Assembly: GCA_023078555.1 (NCBI GenBank) | Contig: CM041196.1 | Location: 9,814,985-9,878,984, forward strand | Origin: Ulva prolifera | Lineage: Eukaryota > Chlorophyta > Ulvophyceae > Ulvales > Ulvaceae | Reading direction: 5' to 3' | DNA: 64,000 nucleotides | Shown: positions 22,131 to 32,200 of the stretch, piece by piece | How the letters are laid out: every line of letters begins with the position of its first letter | Position numbering within the stretch: position 1 is the first letter of the stretch | Position numbers and translations under genes: made by a program | Notes under the pieces: generated by a model | What the model was told of the DNA's origin: nothing | Databases searched by the model: none | The model's input: the letters and a program-made list of their open reading frames with translations, nothing else

Positions 22131-22803
22131 CTTCATGTCATATATGTAACAAAATTGAGGTGCCTGCTATGTGTTTCTTCAACTGACATGATAGACTAAT
22201 TAGAATTTATGCTATTTGTTGCTCAGTCACTCTATACCACACATAGTATGTCAACATTGCTTCGTATATGCTTGAATTGCATCCGTTCCTGCTACTCTAA
22301 ATGGTTGCGACAAAGTTACATACAATTGCTGCTACAAGGACCTTCATGCTTTCCTTACTTATGCTCATTCACTCTTCTATATTCACAAAGTCGCATTTGT
22401 GATGATACTATGCAAATTACAACACACACTTTCGTCTATACAGCCACTTTGCAAGAAATCAACAAAGCATGCAATTGCATAGTGCGAACTGATGCAAAAA
22501 TATTCCACGCATTCGCAGCCTCATATCAACTGCAATGTTTCAACTACCTAACTTGCAATTACCTGCGTTGAACACCAAAGCGACAAGCCTCTACAGCTAT
22601 AATTTTGCGGTCCTACATCTGCGTATTACACGTTCCTAGCTCAGATGCAGCTACGCTACATGTCTATGCTATTGGTCGCTTCAGCGACACGCTCTAGCTA
22701 CAGTTTCTTTTAAATACGCAAAACTCAAACCATCAGAAACAATAAACAGCTTTCAAAATGCTCCAAGTTGACGTATACCTATTCGATCTTCTGTGATTTG
22801 TTC
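22131..22803. other. AT-rich spacer between Helitron body and repeat copy A
   Basis: About 0.67 kb of AT-rich sequence. The ORF at 22209-22571 has no recognisable motif and composition typical of chance frames. It could contain the Helitron 3' end, but no clear hairpin followed by CTRR was identified. Confidence 0.35.
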
Positions 22804-23272
22804 GTTGCCCGTTTCTTCGAAGCTTTCACACGTTACTTGATAGCATCGCGTCCACAAGACCTCTTTGCAAACACAACTAGCAACAGCAACATTAACATAC
22901 AACTACACAATCGAATGGTTTGCTGCGAAACCTAGCCACACATATACTATTGTGTACAAACTACACGACCGCACAGCTGCACCCGCATTGCTCCTCTACA
23001 TATGACGCTGATGCAAATGTATCCTCAAGCATCCATCGAGCAGTAACAATAATTGTATAAACGATATCCAAGTGTTCGCTGATGCGTGCGCACTTAGACT
23101 TACATGCTCTGCTGCGTTGCTTAACGTTGCATCCTCGGTTCCCCTGTAGCCACTACACTATCTGCAGCTTTCCGCCACGGTGGTGAACGCCATCGCAGCA
23201 TATGAACGTCGAATAAGATGCCAACGCTCATAAGCAACTTATTCAGTGTATTTTGCGTGTTCGCCGATGTTT

Positions 23273-23838
23273 GCCCACCGGGCCTTAGAGCTGGCTCCGG
23301 GGCCGTCGACGGGCACGCCGCGCGGATACGGAGCACGGAGCACCCGCGCTTCCGCCTCCTCGCGCATGCACGCCGCCCCGTCGCGAAGATGGCCAAATGG
23401 CTGAGGGACCAGAACCTCACCATTGAAGATGTACAGCATTCCCCCCTGGAGTGTGTTCCAGCAGTGGGACGAGATGCTGCTGAGACGAGGTGGACCCTCC
23501 GCCTGAAGACGCACGACGGCAAAGGCTTCAATGCCTTCGGAGCGTATGGCAACCCGGCGCGCCAGAAGCGGTTCTGGCAACGGCGTCACATCAAGTCACA
23601 CACAGCGTCGGGTAGATGTATGAGTGCTAGGGCTTGTGTATGTGTGGGTGACTGTGAGTGTGATTGTCTGCATGGTCTTGTAGATGTGGAGGCTGGGCCT
23701 GAGGTTGCTCCCGGAACGACCGGCCCGATTGACTTGCTTGATGATAGTTGCGATGATGATGCCTGCGATGAAGTCTTCGGACCGACGACCGCAGACCACG
23801 TTGACAACATATCAGACCAAAAGTGCCTAACATCCTGA
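23273..23838 (+). CDS. Unrecognised open frame inside the 0.93 kb insertion
   Basis: An open frame enters from the repeat and runs to a stop at 23836-23838. The middle part (M-A-K-W-L-R-D-Q-N-L-T..R-F-W-Q-R-R-H, about 23390-23590) looks protein-like. The later part is low-complexity (GTGTGT-rich) and may be intronic, since GGTAGATGT near 23610 resembles a donor. The opposite strand is also open over 23239-23589, which weakens the case. It may be a captured host-gene fragment. No family was recognised. Confidence 0.25.
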
Positions 23839-24200
23839 ATGCTCATCTGTAAAGTTGTACCGTCCTGCCACCTTGTCATATTCGGTGGCTCTGCATGTTC
23901 CATGGCCGCCGCCTTGCACAAGTCCACCGTCATGACACATCCACAGCTACATATCACTACATGAACACCACAACATCATCTCACCCAACACAACATCAAC
24001 ATACACACAATCGCACTATGACCCCGCCCACACCTTCGTCTGCCGAGGTCACGTGACATGACGCAGCCATAGAGTTCCAATGTCACCTCTGTCGTTGCCA
24101 CGGCAGCAACTCAACTCTCCGGCTCCTGCACACCCCGCCGCAACACACCACCGCCCCCGCTCCGGCGGCCCGGTGGGCTAGGCACAACGTGCCATCATTA
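23273..24200. mobile_element. GC-rich 0.93 kb insertion with 12-bp terminal inverted repeats
   Basis: Absent from copy B: the sequences match up to 23272 and again from 24201. Near the ends lie GCCCACCGGGCC (23273-23284) and its reverse complement (24167-24178). The last 22 bp contain a small hairpin, GGCAC-AAC-GTGCC. It is clearly richer in G+C than its flanks. A clean target-site duplication was not found, so the exact class (non-autonomous DNA transposon or other) is open. Confidence 0.6.
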
Positions 24201-24221
24201 TGTGTTACATCTATCGCCGGG

Positions 24222-24668
24222 ATGGCTAACGCTTTCAAAAGTTCGTTCATGCACATGGAACAGATTGCAGCATTCGGTGCAGCAGTTCCATACCTTTGCG
24301 AGGATGATGACATCAAAGCCATGTACACCTAAGATGACTACATCCACTATATATACGCCAATCGTGCCGACATACATTGACAGAAGTCTCGGTACAGAAC
24401 TGCTCAGACTGATTTCAAAAACCATCACAGAAGAAACCTGTCAACATTCCCCCCAAGTGGCATCCTTGAGGAAGCATTTACTGCCATTCTCAGTGACACT
24501 CCAACATATGTCCAGACATACACTTGCTAAGATCAAGTAAAGAAAAGCGGTGAGTCTTATCCTTCTTCAATCCAGCGCCGTGATGCAGTTGCGAAACATT
24601 TCCATTTGCATATACCATCAACTTACGACACCTCAACTGAAACATGTCGATATCACTGCCGCATGTAG
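24222..24668 (+). pseudogene. Repeat family X ORF1, copy A (148 codons, three internal stops)
   Basis: The frame starts M-A-N-A-F-K and is colinear with 63110-63556 of copy B without a single indel over 148 codons. Roughly 70% of residues agree. Conserved blocks include L-C-E-D-D-D-I-K-A-M, L-S-T-F-P-P, A-K-H-F-H-L-H-I-P and T-Y-D-T-S-T-E-T. Copy A has stops at 24330-24332 (where B has Trp), at a TGA where B has Gln, and at a TAA near 24520 where B has Glu. Length conservation despite divergence suggests the family was coding until recently. No known domain was recognised. Confidence 0.6.
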
Positions 24669-24703
24669 GTCTGCAATAGGATATTGCATACAAATTATGC
24701 AAA

Positions 24704-24973
24704 ATGTACCACATGGGTCAAGACATTTCGACTCTCAAGAATGCCGTCAACTCCACCGATGCCGACAAAGCTATTAAGACACTCTTTGACAAAGAGTTTG
24801 CTTTGTACCAGACGTCCGCCAGCCACAACCACATCAAAGTCACAAGCATCACAGTGCCTGCCTTCAAAGGCGTTGTTGCAGCACGGGAGTGCTTCGTGTT
24901 ATTTGACCGCGACATAGCAGTTCAACTGAAGCCTCCCAAACGCAAAAGAATCTTTAAAAAGGTCGGTATTTAG
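24704..24973 (+). CDS. Repeat family X ORF2, copy A (89 aa, unknown)
   Basis: An open frame beginning M-Y-H-M-G-Q-D, 35 bp after the ORF1 stop, the same spacing as in copy B. It shares with B the blocks D-K-A-I-K-T-L-F-D-K-E, H-N-H-I-K-V-T-S-I-T and the ending K-V-G-I followed by a stop. A two-residue length difference lies in the middle. The Lys/Arg-rich end might suggest nucleic-acid binding, but this is only composition. ORF1 and ORF2 are in different frames and might be exons of one gene. Confidence 0.5.
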   Translation: MYHMGQDISTLKNAVNSTDADKAIKTLFDKEFALYQTSASHNHIKVTSITVPAFKGVVAARECFVLFDRDIAVQLKPPKRKRIFKKVGI

Positions 24974-25034
24974 TTGCACTTTACATCAACTACATTGTGG
25001 TGTGTTATGTGTTGCCATCGCAGCATGCCTCCCC

Positions 25035-25378
25035 TGTCACAATGCATGAGCCTGCGGGCAGCAGTGTGGTGACAGGTGCACCCATGCACGGACGATCCGC
25101 GGATCCAGTGCAGGGGTAAGCCGCCAGCCGAGATTGTCTCGATGTAGTGAACGAGATCCCGCGAGGGTTTCCCGTCGTAGCCGTTCAGTGTGCATATAAG
25201 CCTGTGCACACTGAGATGTGTAACCTTTTCTCTTTACTGTCTCACGGTATTAGCATCTCCCTCTTACAATGTTCCTCGGTTCAACCTCCGTGCGCAGCAG
25301 GTATGGAACACTGGCCTACTGACCTGATCTGAACTGAGACTGCGCGTCTGACTTGACAAGATGAAGAGCTTTATGTCA
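25035..25378 (+). repeat. 5' LTR of Copia copy 4 (diverged)
   Basis: Begins TGTCACAATGCATGAGCC like the young LTRs but is 344 bp with scattered substitutions and small deletions. The TATA-like CATATAAGC and the inverted repeat around it are recognisable though imperfect. Confidence 0.9.
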
Positions 25379-25684
25379 TGGTATCGATGAATGTTAGCGT
25401 TATGTCTATTTATGGTCCTGTTCAGGAAGCAGTCGGCCAATGTCTGTGCGCAGACACGGCGGGCATTCCACTGTTCTGCCGGCGCTCAGACTGCGGTCAA
25501 AAGCGCAGGCATCATTTAGCTTTCTCGTAGTACATTGTTGTTAGACACAATTCGAGAAGTTTGTTTCAATGATCAGCGCTGAGAAAAGCGAACGCGTCCG
25601 CTTATTTTCTCAACCTGTCGGCTTGCGAGCCATCCCACCGGTTAGTTGCTGCGCACAACAAACAACCGTCTTTCCTAATGCAGG

Positions 25685-26437
25685 ATGTCTCTCTCTAACG
25701 CCAACTCTAACGCCAACTCTCCTCGCGAGGAGAGGCGTGACGATGGTGACCAACAACCTCTCGTCGACAGGGACGCTGACCAGCAGCTCCCCGACGGAGA
25801 ACAGCCCACGGGTATGTTGCTCCGGGGCGGACGAATTGTCCGGCCACAACCCTCTTCCCATACTGGGCAGAGCAGCTAGCAGGTGCCTTTTTCCTCTCAT
25901 GTTGTTAACGATCACGGTCACACTGAGTCATTCATCACGCTCGAGACGTTGACCGAAGCACTGCGTGCATCTCGGGGAAGTAGCGAGCAAGATTTGACAA
26001 AAGGGAAATTGCCTGAATGGACTTTTAAGACCGAAAGCTTCGTTGCGCACGAGCAGACAGTCTTATTGTGGTTAGGTCAATTCGAGTTAGACCACATACT
26101 GCAGCGCGCACCGTTTGCGGACGAACAGCGTGTCCATGCTAGGGCGAGGACACAGGTCCTGATGTCTTTGCCTGACGCGGATAGGCTGACTGTCTATCGC
26201 ATGTCACACCTGTGTGAAGCATGGGCCTACTTGACTGCAAAGTATAGGCCTAGCACTGAAGCCGAGATCCACAGGTTGTGGAGTCAGTTCAATTCTTTGT
26301 CACAACACAATAAAGATGTCGCGACATATTGTGGTGATGTGATGAGTGTTGACACTCAACTGGAGGCACTAGGTGCCGATGTGGGCCAGCGATGGCTTCG
26401 TTTGAAACTGTTAGAGGTGGGGGAGGAGTTCAACGCT
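25685..26437 (+). pseudogene. Truncated Copia gag, copy 4
   Basis: Starts with the family's MSLSNANSNANSPREERR. After 64 codons a TAG (25877-25879) replaces the CAG found in the other copies. The frame then stays open to 26436. It covers the N-terminal low-complexity region and the UBN2-like Gag helices, and is cut before the zinc knuckle. No protease, integrase or RT follows. Confidence 0.9.
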
Positions 26438-26477
26438 TGTCACAATGCATGAGCCTGCGGGCAGCAGTGTGGGGACA

Positions 26478-27500
26478 CACTAGGAGAATGGCGACACGGT
26501 GAATCGGAGAGCTGACGTAGTGTGTGCAGAGGGGCAGTTGGAGAGCCTTCGGAGAATCGGTGGAGGCCGGACGTAGGTTGCACGGGCTATCGGGGCAATG
26601 TTGCGGAGGTGGGCAGGATGTTCCGTTTCCCGTCCGGTGAGTCACAGGGCAACGCTCGTTGCCTTCAGCCTCTCCGTCGGAGCTCCATTGGACGTTGAAC
26701 GGAGGAAATCACGGATCCGTTGGCCGTCCGACGGACGGAGAACGGAGGTTTGCATAAACTGCCTGATCCGGTCCGCATACGTATGGCGTCCGACAGGGGG
26801 CGACGGACAGCAAGGGCTGGGCCGTAGTCCATGGTGATTTCTGACGTGCGGCTTGTGAGGCATGTCACAAAATGTCAGGCATGTCACGAATGGTTCGTTA
26901 CTCGTGGACACTGATACATTCGTGACTCGACCCGTGCACTTGTAGACACGCAGCAATGAGTCGCCAAGAGCGTGCTGGGCGTGAGTTGCATCAATTGACA
27001 TGTACATGGTGTTGTGTTCGGCGTGCACGCATGCGCACGTGCACGTGCTTTGATTGGGAATCCAGTGTTGACCATTTGGGGAACGTGAATACGGGACTGG
27101 AATTGGCTGCTTGCCTGAATCAGTGATGTGTGTGCTTACATTGCCTGCACTTCCCACATTCAGAGCAAACATTCTCAGTCAGGCAGAGCAAACATTCTCT
27201 CCTACAGGGACACTCAACATCCCGTAACACGATATGCAACCCACCGGGAAAAGGCTCTATGGTGGACGATCAACCAATATTGCCCGAAGTGCCTTCGCTA
27301 CTTGTAAAGCAATAAGGAGTCTTGGATCTTAACCAACTCCGCCTGCAGGCATGACCAGATGCATGAGTCAGCGGCAATCATCCGTGTCTCCCAGACCACC
27401 TGGGATCCATTCGTCGTATGGGTTAATCATATGCAAGCATTGTATTACAGACTTTGGTGTTAAATGTAGTATCAACTGTATCGAATCAAGATTGACGTAC
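26478..27500. other. About 1 kb without a supportable gene
   Basis: Frames on both strands are short or mirror each other. Several small inverted motifs around CGTCCGACGGACGG (26725-26740) were seen. No coding or RNA feature is supported. Confidence 0.35.
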
Positions 27501-28588
27501 CGTGAATAGCGCAATATCAGCTTTTAGTTTCTGCACTTCCGGTTTCTTGCTCGTGGGCCGATATGCCGCCAGCCGAGTCTCGTACTCCATAATCTTTGTC
27601 TTCAACTCATCACGTGCTTCTTCGTCAGCTTTCTTGTCGGCCTTGGCCTTTCGCCTCGCGATCGCGTCTTGAGACTTCTGCATCGCGCAAGAGCTCTTCC
27701 AGCTGGCAGGGTACTGGATGGGGCAATTACCCGCCGACAGAGATCTCAGACACAAGCAGTTAGCTGGAGAAGCCGTACCGGTGCCACGGCTTGCACTTCC
27801 ATATCCGGTGAGGGGCTGCGTGCGTCCGCAGGCTGAACAGGTTCGGCCTCTTCATCCGACGCGGCGGGATCTGCCTCGTCCGCTTCCGGCTGCTGTTCAC
27901 TTTTATCATGAACGGGTTGGTCTGCCCTTGATCGTCGCAGGAGTGCTCGTGGTGGGGATGGCAGATCGTCGAGCACCTTGCGCCGTCCTGTGTTGGGATA
28001 ACCTCCCTGTCTCGATGCCTTGTTCGCGGTAGGTGCCTGCAGGCGCGCCTGCTTGTCTCGGTCGATGTCACAGGTAGAACACATTAGTGGCGTAGTCAGT
28101 ACAAGGTGTCAGGTGGAAGTACCTTCCCACTCTTTCTTGGTCTCTTGCCAGGCTTCATGGACGAGTCTGCGGTCCCTTCGATAGCGCGTCGGGCCCCGGT
28201 GATTGCCATGAGATTTTCGCACACATACACGCCGTCCTCCATTGCCCATGCCTCGGGCGTTTTCAAGGGTTCGTGGTCTATTGGGGTCCGGTCTCCGCTA
28301 AAGGTGAACTGCACAGGCTAATGGTACGTCGCGTGCAGTGCAATACAATGCATGACACCGCACCGAGTGGCCACTCGGCGAATTGCTATTCCAGCCCCTA
28401 CCAAGGAGAAGGACGTACCTTGGATTCCGCAGCCTTGTGCAGTGCCGCGAGCAGATGGGGCTCTTTACGATACGATTCCTTCCTTCGCATCGCCACGTTG
28501 TGGTCATACGCCCGTCCCGGAAACTTCCTGCACACTCGGTAAACGCCCCTCAGGCTGCCCATATCGGGCCCGGGACGCAACACCACAG
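27501..28588 (-). CDS. 3' exons of an unrecognised spliced coiled-coil gene (minus strand)
   Basis: Four exons read right to left. Exon 28588-28419 follows the acceptor TTTTGATGCAG and ends AAG|GTACGT. Exon 28308-28123 follows CTGTGCAG and ends AAG|GTACTT, joining in phase 0. A charged exon of about 28040-27779 ends CCG|GTACGG. A Lys/Glu-rich coiled-coil exon of about 27708-27501 (A-R-R-K-A-K-A-D-K-K-A-D-E-E-A) ends ACG|GTACGT. All four donors begin GTAC, which supports one gene. The 5' part lies on the far side of Copia copy 2 (35205-36066). No domain was recognised. It diverges from the CACTA transposase and could be its partner gene or a host gene. Confidence 0.5.
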
Positions 28589-28614
28589 CTGCATCAAAAC
28601 AAGTTGAAAACTTA

Positions 28615-28967
28615 TGTCACAATGCATGAGCCTGCGGGCAGCAGTGTGGTGACAGGTGCACCCATGCACGAACGATCCGCGGATCCAGTGTAGGGGTAAG
28701 CCGCCAGCTAGGATCGTCTCGATATAGTGAGAGAGATCGTGCGAGGGTTTCCCGCCGTAACCTTGAGTATTGAGTGTTCAGTGTGCATATAAGCATGTGC
28801 ACACTGAGATCTGTAACCATTCTCTCTACTGTTTCCCGGTACTAGCACTTCCCTTCAACATCTCTCGGTTCTACCTCTGTGCGCAGCAGGTATGAGATGT
28901 TGGCTGTCCTGACCTGACGTGAATGAGGACTGCGCGTCCGCCCTGCACAAAGATAGCTTTTCTGACA
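28615..28967 (+). repeat. 5' LTR of Copia copy 2
   Basis: 353 bp, TGTCA..TGACA. The likely promoter core CATATAAGC sits between 9-bp inverted arms CAGTGTGCA (28779-28787) and TGCACACTG (28798-28806). It differs from copies 1 and 3 at several bases and so belongs to a slightly different subfamily. Confidence 0.95.
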
Positions 28968-29273
28968 TGGTATCGGTGATGTTAGCGTTATGTCTGTTTA
29001 TGGTCTTGTTCAGGAAAGCCGTCGGCCAATGTCTGCGCGCAGACACGGCGGGCATTCCACTGTTCTGCCGGCGCTCAGACTGCGGTCAAAAGCGCAGGCA
29101 TCATTTAGCTCTCTCGTAGCATATTGTTGTTAGATACAATTCGAGAAGCTTGTTTTAATGATCAGCGCTGAGAAAAACGAACGCGTTCGCTTGTTCTCTC
29201 AACCTGTTTGCCTGCGAGCAATCCCACTGGTTAGTTGCTGCGCGCGACAAACAACCATCTGTCCTGATGCAGG
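28968..29273 (+). promoter_or_regulatory. Copia copy 2 leader with primer-binding site
   Basis: The sequence directly after the LTR reads TGGTATCGGTGA. The first 7 nt match the complement of a GATACCA tRNA end, while the next bases differ from the usual plant initiator-Met site (TGGTATCAGAGC). The leader is otherwise non-coding and about 300 nt long. Confidence 0.6.
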
Positions 29274-32200
29274 ATGTCTCTTTCGAACGCCAACTCCAAC
29301 GCCAACTCTCCTCGCGAGGAGAGGCGTGACGATGCTGACCAGCAGCCTCTCGTCGACAGGGATGCTGACCAGCAGCTCCCTGACGGAGAACAGCCTGCGG
29401 GTATGTTGCTCCGGGGCGGCCGAATTGTCCGGCCACGACCCTCTTCCCACACTGGGCAGAGCAGTCAGCAGGTGCCTTTTTCCTCTCATGTTGTGAACGA
29501 TCCTGGTCACACTGAGTCACTCATATCACTCGAGACGTTAACCGAGGCGCTGCGCGCATCTCGGGGGCGTAGCGAACCTGATTTGACTAAAGGGAAATTG
29601 CCTGATTGGAATTACAAGACTGAAAGTTTCGTTGCGTACGAACAGAAAGTCTTTTTGTGGTTAGGTCAGTTCGAATTAGATCATTTGTTGCAGCACGCAC
29701 CGTCTGCGGACGAACAGCGTGTTCATGCTAGGGCGAGGACACAGGTCCTAATGTCTTTGCCTGACGCGGATAGGACAACTGTCTATCGCATGTCACATTT
29801 GTGTGAAGCATGGTCTTACTTGACTGCCAAGTACAGACCTAGCACTGAAGCCGAGATCCACAGACTGTGGAGTCGGTTTAATTCTTTGTCACAACACATT
29901 AAAGATGTCGCGACATATTGTGGTGAGGTGATGAGTGTTTACACTCAACTGGAGGCACTAGGTGCCGATGTGGGCCAGCGATGGCTACGTTTGAAACTGT
30001 TAGAGGTGGGGGAGGAGTTCAACGCTGTGCGCGGCGAAGTTCAACACTCCTCCCCTCATGTGATAATATCTCGTTTGACTGAGCATGCTGATTTGCTCAA
30101 ACAACAGCGGTCGCTGCAGGCTAGGTCTGGGGCGCCCGCGGGCAAACCAGGCCATGGCTGGCGCAAGCAGCACCGTGGTGACGGCCCTGTGGTCGCTGCT
30201 CTCGCAGCTGGCCAGGCTCCTCGCGAGGAGACCAGGACCTGTTTCTTCTGCAAGAAGAAGGGACATTTGCGTGCGAACTGCCCCCAACGCAAACAGGCTG
30301 CGGCCAGAGATGTTTGCACTATTGAAATGCCTGCCAAGTACCCACAGCCGGACGCGTCCATGCCGTGGAACATCATTGTTGATAGTGGGTCGGACATGCA
30401 TATAGTAGGAAATCGGGAAATGTTCACTGAGTACGGCCCGTGTCAGAAAGTTGCCAATCTCGCGGGACCAGGGCAGCTTTCTATCATGGGTAGGGGAACC
30501 ATTCAGGTGAACCTAGGTGCTTATGTGGACAAGCATGGGAATACGCATCCACTAGATGTGGAAATCCCTGGTGTTTACTATGCCCCTGAATGTCCGTACA
30601 ACCTGCTCAGCACGATGGGTCTTAGATCAGAGCAGATGTTCCTAGACACGCGTAGGAATGTGTTGTATGTCCCTGGTCTGGGCGATATGGCTACCGGCGT
30701 AGAAGATGACGTCAAGTATCAGGAATTAGATGTAGACGGTCATCCTGTTTTTGCTTTTAAAATGGCGGTAGATACGAAACCCATTCTCGTCGGTGCGCCT
30801 GTCAATAGTGGGGTAGTCTGGTCTAACCAGAGCAGTCCGACCTCAGTTATTGAGGATCAGCAGCAGTGGCATCATGTGGCGGTTGCGGCCATTGACCTGA
30901 AGCGACCCAATGCTGGGGGAGCTGAGGTCCCACATGATGCATACTTGCTGGAACCTGCTTTTCTAGCACACTTGTCTTTTCATCAGTCCAATTGGGTTCT
31001 GAAACGTATGCAATCTAACAGTGAATTTTATGGTCATTTGAATTTGGATGTCGATTCCGAGCCATTGGGGAATCGGTGTCACGGCTGCAGAATTGGCAAG
31101 GTGCCTGCGGGTAACTTCTCTGCCAATGATCGTGAGCTCATGGGTCAGGCCAAGTGGCCTGGTGAGCAACTGCACGCCGATTTAGCTGGTCCTGTCTCTC
31201 CAGTAGGAATTGGTGGTGTGAAATATGTTTTGTTTGTGATGTGTGCCTTTACCCGTTATACTTTCGTGGTAGGTCTGCGCAAAAAGAGTGAGGCTGCGGC
31301 CATGATCTCTTATATTATCGAACGCATTCGGGTGAATGTGGTGAAGCCAGGTGAACCGGGTGTGCGCATCCTACACACCGACAAAGGGGGAGAGTTTATG
31401 GTCGCGGCCTTAAAGCTCTACCTCCAGCGTCGTGGCATCACTCACCGCTTGACCCCCACAGCCGCTCATCGCTGTAATGGCATGATCGAGAGGAGGATCG
31501 GAGTGGCCTTTGAGTCACTCCGTGCTGTGCTGCTCGCGAGCGGCCTGCCTCTGTTCCTGTGGATAGAATGCCTCGCCAGCGTTGTCCATGGTCACAATCT
31601 CACGCCATCGTCGGCATTGTACCATGACAAACTGGCGAGCATCCTCAAGGGCCTGAAAGCTCAGCATGCTGTCAATGCGTCTGCGGACGTTGACGAAGCT
31701 GAACGGAGCCTGGGGAAGGGTAAGCGCATGAAAAAGGCGGAGCGCGATAAGTTGAGGGATGAGGAGAAACGCAAGTACAAGTTACTTGCGACGACAGAAT
31801 TAGATGAGTTTTTAGTGCGGTCTTGTGATAAGGATATCATTCCTTATATGGCCTTTTTCCGTGACACCTCCGTTGAGGTGTTCCAAGATCTGCTGCGGCA
31901 GCAGCGTCCATGGGGGGTTGAAGTGTATGCATACCCTAGGGATGACAAACTGCGGAAGTTGTCCCCGCGGGGTGTGCCTGCATACTGGGTCGGGGCTGGG
32001 TTGGGCCCCAGCATGCAGCGTGTGTACGCCCAGGACGTTCCTGGGGGAAGGGTTTTTGTTGTGCGTCAGGTGATGTGCACTGCGGATCAGATGATCCGGC
32101 ACGTACGCAAGTATGATGCGTCCGCCGTTGTGGACAAGAGGGAACCTAAGGAGTTTGCGAACTCCTACACGGTTGCTTTCGAGGGGGACGATGAGGGTGA

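Larger units (their letters stand above)
22804..25034 (+). repeat. Repeat family X, copy A (contains two ORFs and a 0.93 kb insertion)
   Basis: This segment aligns with 56034-56094 plus 62687 to about 63935. Shared landmarks include GTTTCTTC, GCAAACAC, TACAACTACACAATCG, GCCACGGTGGTGAACGC and the paired ORFs. Copy A lacks the Copia element that splits copy B (its empty site is near 22865-22875), but carries its own insertion at 23273-24200. Homology continues to GCATGCCTCC just before the older Copia LTR at 25035. Confidence 0.85.
25035..26477 (+). mobile_element. Older Copia copy with large internal deletion (copy 4)
   Basis: A 344-bp LTR (25035-25378), diverged from the young copies and ending TGTCA instead of TGACA, is followed by the PBS (TGGTATCGATGA), leader and first part of gag. 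At 26437 the gag reading breaks at G-E-E-F-N-A and joins directly to about 40 bp of LTR start (26438-26477), after which unrelated sequence follows. All of pol and most of the 3' LTR are missing. It sits at the right end of repeat family X copy A. Confidence 0.9.
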
